In this document: one piece after another, positions 10,701-18,262 of the stretch | How the letters are laid out: the number at the start of each line of letters is the position of its first letter | Numbering within the stretch: position 1 is the stretch's first letter | Assembly (NCBI RefSeq): GCF_036320485.1 | Contig: NZ_CP132911.1 | Coordinates: 1,984,001-2,048,000, forward strand | Source: Dyella sp. A6 | GTDB lineage: Bacteria; Pseudomonadota; Gammaproteobacteria; Xanthomonadales; Rhodanobacteraceae | Direction: 5' to 3' | Length of the DNA: 64,000 nt | Program-made: the position numbers and the translations under genes | Notes under the pieces: model-generated | The model's input: the letters and a program-made list of their open reading frames with translations, nothing else | Databases searched by the model: none | Told to the model about the DNA's origin: nothing

Positions 10701-13379
10701 TCCGGCCATGGCAGCGTGGCGAACTCCAGCGACGTGATCGTCAACGGCACGTTCGATATTTCGGGCACTTCCACGGGCGCGTCGGTCACTTCGCTTGACG
10801 GCAACGGTTCGGTCAACCTCGGCAACCAGACGCTGGCATTGACGGGGGCGGCCGGCTCCTTCGGCGGCGTAATCGGCGGCACCGGCACCCTTACCCTCGC
10901 CGGCGGCACCGAAATCCTCTCGGGTGCCAACACCTACACCGGTGGCACCACGATCAGCGGCGGCACCCTGCAGATCGGCAACGGTGGCACCACGGGTGCG
11001 ATCACCGGCGACGTCACCGACAACGGCACGCTGGCCTTCAACCGCAGTGACGCGGCGAGCTTCGCCGGCATCGTCAGCGGCAGCGGCGCACTGACACAGT
11101 CGGGCAGCGGCACGCTTACGCTCAGCAGCGCTAACACCTACACCGGCAGCACCACGATCGGCGCCGGCATACTGGCCCTATCCGGCCATGGCAGCGTGGC
11201 GAACTCCAGCGACGTGATCGTCAACGGTACGTTCGATATTTCGGGCACTTCCACGGGCGCGTCGGTCACTTCGCTTGACGGCAACGGTTCGGTCAACCTT
11301 GGCAACAAGACGCTTGCGTTGACGGGGGCAGCCGGCTCCTTCGGCGGTGTAATCGGCGGCACCGGCGCCCTTACCCTCGCCGGCGGCACCGAAATCCTCT
11401 CGGGCGCCAACACGTACACCGGCGGCACCACCATCAGCGGCGGCACCCTGCAGATCGGCAACGGTGGCACCACGGGTGCGATCACCGGCGACGTCACCGA
11501 CAACGGCACGCTGACCTTCGACCGCAGCGACACGGCGAGCTTCGCCGGCATCGTCAGCGGCAGCGGCGCACTGACGCAGTCGGGCAGCGGCACGCTTACC
11601 CTGACGGGCGCCAACACCTACACCGGTGGCACCACGATCAGTGCCGGCACGCTGCAAGGCGATACGACAAGCCTACAGGGCGCCATCACCGACAACGCCG
11701 CACTCGTCTTCGCGCAGGCCAGCGACGGCAGCTTCGGCGGGGCCATCAGCGGCAGCGGTCGTATCGCCAAGACTGGCACCGGCATGCTGGTCCTGAATGG
11801 CAACAGCAACGCATTCACTGGCTCCACCACGGTCAGCGCCGGCACACTGGAAGTGGGCGATGCGGGCACGCCATCCGCCGTACTCGGTGGCAATGTCTCG
11901 GTGGCCAGCGGCGGCGTGCTGCGCGGCCACGGCACGATCATCGGCAACGTGAGCAACAGCGGCATCCTCTGGGCGGGCGGATCGATCGGCACACTCACGG
12001 TCCAGGGCAACTACACCCAGGCCGCCGACGGCGTGTTCGAGGTGGAGGCCACGCCGAGCGGACAGGCCAGCCTGCTGAGTGTCGACGGCACAGCAACCCT
12101 GGCTGGTACGGCCCTGGTATTGGCCGACACCGGTACCTGGGCGCCGCGCACGGACTACACCGTGCTCACCGCCACCGATGGGATCAATGGCCAGTTCGCC
12201 TCGACCAGTGTCAACCTGGCCTTCCTCACGCCCATGCTTAGCTATGCCACGAACGCGGTGACACTGTCGCTGCAGCGCAACGACATTGCCTTCAACAGCG
12301 TGGCGCAGACGCCCAACCAGCGTGCCGTGGCCACGGCTGTGAATCCGCTGGGCTTCGGCAACCCGGTCTACGATGCGATGGTGATGCTGGACGCCGCATC
12401 GGCACGACGCGCCTTCGACCAGCTTTCCGGCGAAATCCACGCCTCCACCCGTACCGCCATCGCCGACGACGACCATGATGTGCGCGATGCCATCAACCAG
12501 CACCTGGCCGGCCAGGACAACAATGCGAATGGTCAGCACATGACCGATGCCAGCGGCATCACTGCGTGGACAGCCGCTTGGGGCCAGGGGGGCCGTCATG
12601 ACGGCAACGGCAATGCCGCCAGGCTCAGCGTCGATGGCAGCGGCCTGCTGGTCGGCGCCGATCTCCCGGTGGGTGATGCCGCCCGGTTCGGTGCGGTGAT
12701 CGGTACAGGACAAGGCTCGGCCCGCATTGCGACACTGGGCTCGTCCTCGCACATTGTCGACCGACACCTGGGCATCTACGGCAGCCTGCAGACCGGCGCA
12801 CTGCGTTGGCAGGGTGGTGCGATCTATGGCTGGCAGCGGGTGGACACAAACCGCTTCATCGGCTTTGGCAGCTTCACAGGCACCGCAACAAGCAGCTACC
12901 ACGCCCATACCGCGCAGGCGTATGTCGACGGCAGCCTGCCCTTCGTGCTCGGCACGGTGGCGCTGGCACCGTTCGCGAACCTGGCGATGGAGCGACTGAA
13001 CACGCCCGCGATCCAGGAGCACGGCACGCCGGCGGCGCTGAACGTGGCGGCGCAGGACAACACCCTCGGCTTCGGCACGCTGGGCCTGCGCACCACGGTC
13101 GACCTCGGCGGACCGATGCACAACCTGCATGCCCACGCCAGCCTCGGCTGGCAGCATGCCTGGGGCGATACCCTGCCCGTCGACACAATGCGTCTGGAGA
13201 ATGGCAGCGACAGCTTTGCCATCGCCGGTCTGCCGGTGGCGACCAATGCCGGCGTAATCACCGCTGGCATCACCGTGACCATCACACCCGGCCTCTCGGT
13301 GGACGGCAGCTACCAAGGGCAGTTCGGCCGGCACACCGTCGACCAGGCTGCGCGACTTCAGCTCGACTGGCGCTTCTGA
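7758..13379 (+). CDS. Giant glycine-rich autotransporter (type Va secretion) with beta-strand repeats
   Basis: The start at 7758 follows CAGGGGA and opens with an extended signal peptide region of the autotransporter type ([20 protein letters not shown]). A hydrophobic segment ends near Ala66. The 1873-residue protein then has: a parallel beta-helix-like start; a glycine-rich stretch (about residues 150-410) with many runs of 4-8 glycines; an array of autotransporter-associated beta-strand repeats (about 510-1400, pattern [16 protein letters not shown]); a linker; and a C-terminal barrel (about 1590-1873) ending LQLDWRF, with the terminal aromatic residue read by the BAM complex. By family it is a surface adhesin or biofilm factor. 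No protease or lipase motif was noticed in the passenger. A strong hairpin follows the stop. Part of the repeat array is a recent duplication. Confidence 0.93.
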   Translation: MNRTYRLIWNRALRVLQVASELARHTCGTASGLAGARPTRHRPLRLRYLPLGCALGLGLLSPAAFATTYTVTDATSLSSAIASAGAGDTISFANNITLSSNLPPVTQNVTIQGNGYTLDGNAANRGFFIQQGNVSISNLTIQNAVAQGGNGVNSGGGGMGAGGGLFVNNGAAVTITNVQFNNDKAAGGDGGTRSINSYGGGGGGGMAGTGGGTFGSDGGLGLGGGGGGGGGAYSDSAGGSLDALGGSAGSTGSEEGQNGPSVFAGGGGGGGPGDGGGGGADFGGGGGGATSFVGGGGGGGGGFGAGGGGGGSDEGNTSGVSGRFDAGGDGGVSGYGGSGGGTSPSSTISGLSSQGGGGGGGGGGGFGGGGGGGGASTYIIGGGGGGGFGGGNGGTASSSYSGGGGGGAGFGGAVFVRDGGSLTIVGNSGFQGNTVEAGVGAPGSLGGNAGSGGNGETAGTNLFLQGNGNLVFAPANGQSVAFDTSTLNDENGSGIAGGSGMWGLVQNGAGTLQLSGVAGFSGTVQISQGTLATASDASLGHSNTLLFNGGTLQYQAAFDSSRNITLDAGGGTIDTQAFDTTLQGNIGGGGSLTKRGTGTLTLTGANNYTGGTTIDGGTLQLGNGGSTGSITGNVVNNGILAFDRSDSVSFGGTISGNGALLQQGTGSTILTGANTYTGGTTISAGTLQIGNGGSTGSIVGNVVNNGELIFNRIDTVNFGGAVSGTGALLLPLGGTLILTGTNTYSGITSISGGSLLQIGNGGTSGSITGNVDNFGTLVFDRSNAVNFAGSIARNGTLIQQGTGTLVLSGTNSYAGGTTISAGTLQIGNGGSTGSIVGSVTNNGTLTFDRNDTVSFGGTISGSGALVQQGTGTLVLSGTNSYAGGTTINGGTLSVASNANLGAAAGKLTLSGGTLQTTSAFTTSRSIDLSGNGTLQTDADLTAAGTIAGTGALAKTGTGILTLTGANSYTGSTTISAGTLTLSGHGSVANSSDVIVNGTFDISGTSTGASVTSLDGNGSVNLGNQTLALTGAAGSFGGVIGGTGTLTLAGGTEILSGANTYTGGTTISGGTLQIGNGGTTGAITGDVTDNGTLAFNRSDAASFAGIVSGSGALTQSGSGTLTLSSANTYTGSTTIGAGILALSGHGSVANSSDVIVNGTFDISGTSTGASVTSLDGNGSVNLGNKTLALTGAAGSFGGVIGGTGALTLAGGTEILSGANTYTGGTTISGGTLQIGNGGTTGAITGDVTDNGTLTFDRSDTASFAGIVSGSGALTQSGSGTLTLTGANTYTGGTTISAGTLQGDTTSLQGAITDNAALVFAQASDGSFGGAISGSGRIAKTGTGMLVLNGNSNAFTGSTTVSAGTLEVGDAGTPSAVLGGNVSVASGGVLRGHGTIIGNVSNSGILWAGGSIGTLTVQGNYTQAADGVFEVEATPSGQASLLSVDGTATLAGTALVLADTGTWAPRTDYTVLTATDGINGQFASTSVNLAFLTPMLSYATNAVTLSLQRNDIAFNSVAQTPNQRAVATAVNPLGFGNPVYDAMVMLDAASARRAFDQLSGEIHASTRTAIADDDHDVRDAINQHLAGQDNNANGQHMTDASGITAWTAAWGQGGRHDGNGNAARLSVDGSGLLVGADLPVGDAARFGAVIGTGQGSARIATLGSSSHIVDRHLGIYGSLQTGALRWQGGAIYGWQRVDTNRFIGFGSFTGTATSSYHAHTAQAYVDGSLPFVLGTVALAPFANLAMERLNTPAIQEHGTPAALNVAAQDNTLGFGTLGLRTTVDLGGPMHNLHAHASLGWQHAWGDTLPVDTMRLENGSDSFAIAGLPVATNAGVITAGITVTITPGLSVDGSYQGQFGRHTVDQAARLQLDWRF
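8209..8990 (+). repeat. Glycine-rich GGC/GGT-run region of the autotransporter
   Basis: The coding strand is dominated by GGC and GGT triplets giving poly-glycine runs broken by Ser, Ala, Phe and Asp. Such low-complexity tracts are prone to slippage in steps of three bases and would yield flexible or beta-rich passenger segments. The reading frame remains open throughout. Confidence 0.85.
9592..11640 (+). repeat. Array of autotransporter-associated beta-strand repeats
   Basis: Successive units of roughly 60-70 codons each contain a [23 protein letters not shown] segment followed by an FDRSD-V-FGG-ISG segment. Neighbouring units are highly similar in DNA as well as protein: a segment around 10170-10220 recurs almost exactly about 190 bases later. 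This favours expansion or contraction by recombination. Confidence 0.85.
10681..11640 (+). repeat. Recent 480-bp tandem duplication inside the autotransporter
   Basis: Bases 10681-11160 and 11161-11640 align without gaps at a spacing of exactly 480 bases (160 codons). Counting by eye, the first 420 bases of the two copies differ at about 20 positions, and the last 60 bases diverge more. The frame is kept, so the product gains 160 residues. Confidence 0.9.
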
Positions 13380-13399
13380 ACAACGGCTCAGTGGTGCAC

Positions 13400-13431
13400 C
13401 TGCACGGCGGCTCTAACGGGCCGCCGTGCAG
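13400..13431 (+). terminator. Strong hairpin after the autotransporter gene
   Basis: CTGCACGGCGGC (13400-13411) pairs perfectly with GCCGCCGTGCAG (13420-13431) around an 8-base loop, 20 bases after the stop codon. No T-run follows, so termination efficiency is uncertain, but the position fits a transcript end. Confidence 0.65.
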
Positions 13432-13483
13432 TCGGACGGCACCGACTATGATGATGGCTCTTTATCCACGCCCCGATCGCGTC

Positions 13484-14560
13484 ATGTCTGATTCCCCCAC
13501 GCCGTTGCGCGTAGCCTTGGTCGGTTACGGCTACGCCGGCAAAACGTTCCACGCGCCACTGATCCGCAGCGTGCCCGGCCTGGTGCTGGACACCGTGGTT
13601 TCACGTGATGCCGGCAAAGTGCATGTGGACCTTCCGGATGTCTCGGTGCTTGCCGACGCGGGGGCGGCGTTTGCCGACCCGCAACTGGACGTGGTGGTGA
13701 TCGCCTCGCCCAATGAGACGCATGCACCGCTGGCACGCGCCGCGCTGGAAGCCGGCAAGCACGTGGTGGTCGACAAGCCCTTTGCGCTCGATCTGGCCGA
13801 GGCACGTGAACTCGCCGCCCTTGCCGAGCGCGAACACCGCGTGCTGTCGGTGTTCCAGAACCGCCGCTGGGATAGCGACTTCCTGGGTGTGCGACAGTTG
13901 ATTCACGCCGGCCGCCTGGGCAAGGTCACGCATTTCGAATCGCATATCGACCGCTTTCGCCCGCAGGTACGTGCACGTTGGCGCGAACAGGCCGGTGCCG
14001 GTAGCGGGCTCTGGTACGACCTGGGACCGCACCTGGTCGACCAGGCCCTGTGCCTGTTTGGCGTTCCTGATCGCGTCCTGGCCAACCTTGCCATCCAGCG
14101 TGACGGCGGCGAAGCCTGCGACTGGGCACATGTAGTGCTGGAATACGGCGAGCGACGGGTGATCCTGCATGCCGGCATGCTGGTAGCCGGGCATAGTCCC
14201 CGCTTCATCGTGCATGGCACGCAAGGCAGTCTGGTGAAGCCGAACGGCGACCCGCAGGAAGCCCAGTTGCTGGCCGGCATGCAACCGGGTGATTCCGGCT
14301 GGGGTGAGGACACGGACGAACTGCGGCTATACGACAGCCACGGTGAACTCGAACGAATGGTTGCGCCACACGGCGATCAGCGCCGCTACTACGCCGCCCT
14401 GCGCGATGCTGTGCATGGCCTCGGTCCCAACCCGGTCACGCCGCCACAGGCTGTCAGCGTGATGGCGGTGATCGAAGCGGCGATGCTGTCGGCTTCGCAG
14501 GGGCGGGCCATCGTCCCTATGCTCCGCACCACCGAACGCGAGGCCTGGCCGGGCCTCTGA
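13484..14560 (+). CDS. Gfo/Idh/MocA-family NAD(P)-dependent oxidoreductase
   Basis: The 358-residue protein has an N-terminal Rossmann fold with the dinucleotide loop VGYGYAGKTFH near residues 14-24, the family motif VVDKPF near residue 95, and a C-terminal alpha/beta substrate domain. It resembles the YdgJ-like branch, in which GYGxAGKTFHAPLI is characteristic. These enzymes act on sugars, inositols or related polyols, and the substrate here cannot be predicted. The start at 13484 gives a normal N-terminus (MSDSPTPLRVALVGYG). ATG codons at 13448-13454 are in frame but also lack a clear ribosome site. The gene stands alone, with a hairpin upstream and a convergent DUF2501 gene downstream. Confidence 0.85.
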   Translation: MSDSPTPLRVALVGYGYAGKTFHAPLIRSVPGLVLDTVVSRDAGKVHVDLPDVSVLADAGAAFADPQLDVVVIASPNETHAPLARAALEAGKHVVVDKPFALDLAEARELAALAEREHRVLSVFQNRRWDSDFLGVRQLIHAGRLGKVTHFESHIDRFRPQVRARWREQAGAGSGLWYDLGPHLVDQALCLFGVPDRVLANLAIQRDGGEACDWAHVVLEYGERRVILHAGMLVAGHSPRFIVHGTQGSLVKPNGDPQEAQLLAGMQPGDSGWGEDTDELRLYDSHGELERMVAPHGDQRRYYAALRDAVHGLGPNPVTPPQAVSVMAVIEAAMLSASQGRAIVPMLRTTEREAWPGL

Positions 14561-14613
14561 ACCCGTAAGAAAGCGGGCCTATCATTTTTGCATCAGGCAA
14601 GTCGACGCTGCCT

Positions 14614-14635
14614 CGGGAGTCGTGTCCGACTTCCG
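14614..14635 (-). terminator. Hairpin downstream of the DUF2501 gene
   Basis: CGGGAGTCG (14614-14622) and CGACTTCCG (14627-14635) form a 9-bp stem with one mismatch and a 4-base loop, between two convergent genes. It could stop transcription from the minus-strand gene. No T-run is evident. Confidence 0.4.
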
Positions 14636-14682
14636 ACCGTGCTTACGCTATCGCCCATACCCTTCCACCGTTCGCAACAGCA

Positions 14683-15189
14683 TCAATGCCCCAGCAGCGA
14701 TTCCAGCTTGCTGGTGGTGCTGGTCGACGATGACGATGTTCCGGCCGCGCCACCAAGGAACGATTTGCCCTGCTTCAGGACCACGCCGCAGGCCTTGGTG
14801 ACCAGCTTCGACTTGAGGTCGCTGTTGCCGCCACCGATGCTGTTGAGGTTGGTGCTCTGCCCATTCTTGCCGTGCAGGATGCCCTGGATGCCGGAGGCAA
14901 AGGCGTTATTGCTTGCGCCACCCTGGGTCTTGCCGAGCAACTTGCCGGCGATGGACGAAGCGCCCGAACTGCCGCCGAGATAATTGTTCTTGACGCAGTA
15001 TTCGAGTAAGCCCGCCACATTGCCCATGCTGCTGGAGCCGCCGCTTCCGGGTAGCAGGTTGCCGAGGCTGCTGCCGCCAAGCTTGCTGGTGAGACTTCCC
15101 AGGTTCTGGGCCTGGGCCACACCTCCGGCAAGGGCCAGGATCACGATGGCTGCACAGGCCGCCGAAACGGCATCGACTCGCATACGCAT
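14683..15189 (-). CDS. DUF2501 (YjjA-like) secreted protein
   Basis: The start at 15189 is chosen because AAGGAGG lies nine bases upstream. A frame to 15219 would bypass this site. The 168-residue product begins with a Sec signal peptide (hydrophobic core AACAAIVILALAGGVAQA) and continues as a glycine/serine-rich protein with the DUF2501 core GLLEYCVKNNYLGG and a C-terminal ACGVVLKQGKSFL segment. The two cysteines could form a disulfide in the periplasm. The family includes Escherichia coli YjjA, whose function is not established. It is convergent with the oxidoreductase gene and has no obvious operon partner. Confidence 0.85.
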   Translation of the reverse strand: MRMRVDAVSAACAAIVILALAGGVAQAQNLGSLTSKLGGSSLGNLLPGSGGSSSMGNVAGLLEYCVKNNYLGGSSGASSIAGKLLGKTQGGASNNAFASGIQGILHGKNGQSTNLNSIGGGNSDLKSKLVTKACGVVLKQGKSFLGGAAGTSSSSTSTTSKLESLLGH

Positions 15190-15379
15190 GGGGGTGCACC
15201 TCCTTGATGTCAGTTCCACTATTCAAGCGCAAGATGCGTTAGCTGTGCGTCATTTTCACCCGGCAAGCGGTACCCGTTTCGGAAACGTCTGCAGGATGAG
15301 CTGCGCGAGCGCTTCACGCCGGAAAGATGATCGAGATCGGTGACGATCGCAGGTGGCGACCTACGACCATCAGCACAGC

Positions 15380-16153
15380 TCAATCCGAGCTGGGCGCCTC
15401 GGGAATGCTCAAGCCGGTGTCGTCGTCCTGCCGTTCGAGCTGTTCGTGGATACGTGTCAGCTCGGCCAGCAACCGTGCGCGCGCCTCGGCGGCGAAGGGG
15501 TTTTCACGCTGGATGGCAGCGAACAGGTGGCCGGCGTCGCCGCGCACTGCCGCCAGCATGTTCTTCATCCCCTGGAACGATGGCGGCGCTGCGGGCAGAC
15601 CGTCATCGGCGCCGATGTCGACCAGTCCCTTGGCGATAAAAAAGGCCAGCGCATGGGTCTGCGCCATCACCCGGTCATGGGCCTCGGCGGTCTGTTCCAG
15701 CACCTCGCAGCCCAGTGTCTCGAACAGGGCGTGCGCCCGCGCGGCGGCCTCCGGGTGGCGGGCACTGGCGCAGATGACCGTCCGCAATGGCCGCTCGCCG
15801 CGGGCCAGGCTGAGCGGCCCGAACAACGGGTGGGTGCCGACATGCGCGATCGCATCGCCGAGCACTTCGTCGAGCAGGCCGCACGGTTCCATTTTCACAC
15901 TGCCCACGTCGATCACCGTCTGCCCGGTGTGCAGGTGCGGTCGCAACTGCATCAGGGCCTGGCGCATGTACGGTACCGGCATCGCCAGCACGATCCATGA
16001 TGCTTCGACCACGGCCTCGACGGCCGTGCTACAGGCCCATGCAGGCGGCACCGCAGCCGCGGGGTCGTATACGCGCACCGAATGACCCGCCTTGACCAGC
16101 AGGTCGGCAAAGGCTTTGCCGAAGCGGCCGAAGCCGAGTATCGCGAACGTCAT
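15380..16153 (-). CDS. Prephenate dehydrogenase-like protein
   Basis: The 257-residue protein opens with the NAD-binding loop FAILGFGRFGKAFA and has the arogenate/prephenate dehydrogenase features VIDVGSVKM (near residue 95) and HPLFGP (near 113), followed by the helical dimerisation domain with an AQTHALAFFIAKGL segment. Family members oxidise prephenate (or arogenate) to the tyrosine precursor in the cytoplasm. There is no chorismate mutase domain and no ACT domain, so it is a monofunctional, probably unregulated form. It is not next to other aromatic pathway genes. A related NAD-dependent role outside tyrosine synthesis is possible, so I leave the symbol blank. Confidence 0.82.
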   Translation of the reverse strand: MTFAILGFGRFGKAFADLLVKAGHSVRVYDPAAAVPPAWACSTAVEAVVEASWIVLAMPVPYMRQALMQLRPHLHTGQTVIDVGSVKMEPCGLLDEVLGDAIAHVGTHPLFGPLSLARGERPLRTVICASARHPEAAARAHALFETLGCEVLEQTAEAHDRVMAQTHALAFFIAKGLVDIGADDGLPAAPPSFQGMKNMLAAVRGDAGHLFAAIQRENPFAAEARARLLAELTRIHEQLERQDDDTGLSIPEAPSSD

Positions 16154-16486
16154 GCAGGTGGTTCCTTGAAGCGCTTGAGGCCACGCGCCGCGTGCCAGTC
16201 AAACGTCGATCATCGATGCATGGCCGCGGGCATTCAAGCCTGCAGGAACAACTGGCGGAGCGCATCATTGGGGGAGTAGGCTTCGCGCGGACCGATGATC
16301 GCAACCGGCCCCGAGCGAGGTATCTCGCAAAGCGAATGGCGTCCCTGGACACCGCACGCCGACGACACTCACGATCACCCGCAGTTTGTCCAAGCATTTG
16401 CGGCGGCAGGCAAAGATGCTGAGCGAAGGCCTGTCGCCCGAACGACGTAGTTCCGATGTAGTTCCCTTTCGAACAAGGAGGCGTTT
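16154..16486. other. Intergenic region with paired GTAGTTCC repeats
   Basis: The 333 bases lie between divergent genes (prephenate dehydrogenase-like, minus; SPFH protein, plus). Two direct repeats GTAGTTCC occur at 16447-16454 and 16458-16465, 11 bases apart (one helical turn), immediately upstream of the SPFH ribosome site. This is a plausible regulator-binding or phased element. No gene is supported. Confidence 0.45.
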
Positions 16487-17308
16487 GTGGCACTGACACG
16501 ACAAGTCGTATCGACCCTGCAGGACGATGGCACCGATGTAATGGGGCCGGACACACTGGCCTGGCATTACCCGGAGCAGAACCTGGTCTCGGGCAGCCTG
16601 CTCACGGTGGAAGCCAACCATTTCGCCGTGTTGAAATCGCGCGGCGCGGTACTGGGCACCTATGACACCGGCCAGTATCCGATCCAGACTCCGGACAAAC
16701 CGCTGATCGGCGGCTTCGTCACGGGCTTCTTCGGCGGCAATTCGCCCTGGCAGTACGAGGTGCTGTACGTCAACCGCGCCAAGCTGCTGATCCGCAACAC
16801 CGGCATCGCCAGTTCGGCCGAAATGGCCGAGATGTCCTACCAGGTGGAGTACTACATCCACGTCGACACCAAGGACGATGCGCTCAAGCTGACCACGCAC
16901 ATGCCCTTCTCCGGGCACGTCATCGGTTCGGAAGAAGTGGCCCGCTATGCCGGCCCGGTGGTCGAGCAGGCGATCAACCAGGTCATCCAGGTGACGCCGA
17001 TGGAACAGATCAACGAGCACATCCACGACATCGTGGAGCTGGTGAAGGAGCACCTGGCCTCGTTCCTTGGCGTCTACGGCATCACCCTGAACGATGCCAA
17101 GGTACTGATCCTGCCCAAGGACGAACGCATGCGCGAACTGATCTCGCTGCGTGCCTTTGGCCTGTCCGAGCTCGACGCCGTGCGTTACTACGTGGCGCTG
17201 AAAATGGCCGAGAAAGGCCTGGTGTCTGCGCCGAACATGGCCGTGGGGCAACCTTTCAGCATCGGTGGCCAGACGATGGGCACCTTCCCGGTGCCAGGCG
17301 CCGGCTGA
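16487..17308 (+). CDS. SPFH-domain protein (virion core protein/YdjI type)
   Basis: The GTG start at 16487 is fixed by AAGGAGG five bases upstream. The 273-residue protein has an SPFH (band 7) domain covering most of its length, recognisable by FAVLKSRGAVLGTYDTGQYP near the N-terminus and the VLYVNRAKLLIRNTGIASS and YQVEYYIHVDTKD segments. It ends in a short glycine/proline-rich tail. Unlike flotillins or stomatin it has no N-terminal membrane anchor, and the zinc ribbon found in some YdjI-type homologues is absent. Members of this branch oligomerise and are linked to membrane stress, but the exact job is unknown. It is followed 54 bases later by a small uncharacterised gene on the same strand. 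Confidence 0.8.
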   Translation: MALTRQVVSTLQDDGTDVMGPDTLAWHYPEQNLVSGSLLTVEANHFAVLKSRGAVLGTYDTGQYPIQTPDKPLIGGFVTGFFGGNSPWQYEVLYVNRAKLLIRNTGIASSAEMAEMSYQVEYYIHVDTKDDALKLTTHMPFSGHVIGSEEVARYAGPVVEQAINQVIQVTPMEQINEHIHDIVELVKEHLASFLGVYGITLNDAKVLILPKDERMRELISLRAFGLSELDAVRYYVALKMAEKGLVSAPNMAVGQPFSIGGQTMGTFPVPGAG

Positions 17309-17362
17309 CCGGACCGGCGGGTCGCGCCCGCACGCGACCCGCCTCCCTATGGAGGATGACCG

Positions 17363-17929
17363 ATGGAACTGAAACACGTCGCCAACCCGATCGAAGAGGC
17401 GGGCGCCACCGAACAGGTGCTGTCCAATCTTTTCTATGGATGGGGCTACAACTTTTACCGGCGCGAGAACCAGCTGCGTGCAGACGACCTGCTGATACGC
17501 GGCAAGCTGAGCGATCTGCTCGGCGAGAGCCGGGCCCACCTCGCCGCCTTGGAAGCGACATTCCGGCGCGAGCACCTGCCGCCGCCATCGCGCGAACACC
17601 CGTTTCCGAACCCGTCGGCAGTCACGCAGGCGCAGGCACTGCATCGCCTGCAGCAGGATATCGAGCAGTTCGAAACGACCGTCCGCACCGCTGCGGTACC
17701 GGAGATGGACCGCATTCATCAGCGGCATCGCGACGAAGCCGGCACCCTGCAGGCTTTGGTCAGCATCGACGGCGCCATGGTCCAGGCAGTGCTCAGCCTG
17801 CGTAGCGCCATCAGCGGAATCGCCGATGCTGCCGCGGCAACTGCCGAGGTTCCCGAGCTGCTGCGGCAGAGCGGCTTCAAGGACCTGTGGGAACGACGGC
17901 AGGCAGCGCTTTCAGCGATCGGGGAATAA
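17363..17929 (+). CDS. Uncharacterised alpha-helical protein, partner of the SPFH gene
   Basis: I do not recognise this 188-residue protein. A GGAGG ribosome site lies close upstream of the ATG at 17363. Its N-terminus contains an aromatic stretch (NLFYGWGYNFYRRENQL). The remainder is predicted helical and charged, with heptad-like spacing (residues about 40-75 and 90-180), and there is no signal peptide or membrane span. It is in the same direction as the SPFH gene with a 54-base gap and is followed by two hairpins, so the two genes probably form one transcript. A role as a partner or regulator of the SPFH oligomer is inference from position alone. Confidence 0.7.
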   Translation: MELKHVANPIEEAGATEQVLSNLFYGWGYNFYRRENQLRADDLLIRGKLSDLLGESRAHLAALEATFRREHLPPPSREHPFPNPSAVTQAQALHRLQQDIEQFETTVRTAAVPEMDRIHQRHRDEAGTLQALVSIDGAMVQAVLSLRSAISGIADAAAATAEVPELLRQSGFKDLWERRQAALSAIGE

Positions 17930-17959
17930 GCCGTCAGGCCGGCCAAGCAAGCAGACTAG

Positions 17960-17998
17960 GGTTCTTCACCCGGCAGAGCCTGGGCCGGGTGAAGAACC
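17960..17998 (+). terminator. 15-bp hairpin after the SPFH operon
   Basis: GGTTCTTCACCCGGC (17960-17974) pairs perfectly with GCCGGGTGAAGAACC (17984-17998) around a 9-base loop. It lies 30 bases after the stop of the helical protein. The following bases are A-rich rather than T-rich on this strand, so this may be a processing or blocking structure rather than a classical terminator. Confidence 0.6.
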
Positions 17999-18000
17999 AA

Positions 18001-18024
18001 TAAAAAGCCCCGCCGGAGCGGGGC
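18001..18024 (-). terminator. Rho-independent terminator on the minus strand
   Basis: GCCCCGC (18007-18013) and GCGGGGC (18018-18024) form a 7-bp stem with a CGGA loop. Read on the minus strand, the stem is followed by a T-rich run (18001-18006). This is a textbook intrinsic terminator for leftward transcription, yet no leftward gene precedes it in the gap before recC. Confidence 0.7.
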
Positions 18025-18262
18025 CGAGCGAATCCAGGGGGGCTGAAATCGCTCTGGGGCGCCCAGGGTGCCGGCTAGGGTCCGGACGCTTGGGGCAGAC
18101 TCAGTCTGCGTCGGTCGCATAAAAGGGTCTGTCGGATTACTCCTACTTTGTTGTCAGGAGTACGCGCCCGTTGCGTAGTCCCCGGAAAGTAGTCGTCACA
18201 GCCTTTGAGACCGCCCACAGGCATCCTGCCGCGACTTTCATCGCCACGTCGTGGACAATCAC
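18025..18262. other. recC upstream region rich in inverted repeats
   Basis: Visible elements are GCAGACT/AGTCTGC (18095-18101, 18103-18109) and TACTCCT/AGGAGTA (18138-18144, 18156-18162). The recC promoter should be here, but no strong -10/-35 pair was recognised. With the minus-strand terminator at 18001-18024, the region could also encode a leftward small RNA. Confidence 0.4.

Noticed and set aside
11673-13334. Long minus-strand open frame (about 550 codons) across the autotransporter, and similar frames elsewhere in it
   Set aside because: These arise from the GC-rich, period-three composition of the plus-strand gene; there is no ribosome site or recognisable family, and the plus-strand autotransporter with ESPR and barrel is unambiguous.
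16029-16556. Minus-strand open frame of 175 codons between the prephenate dehydrogenase-like and SPFH genes
   Set aside because: Arg/Cys/Pro-rich translation with no family resemblance, and it overlaps genuine genes at both ends.
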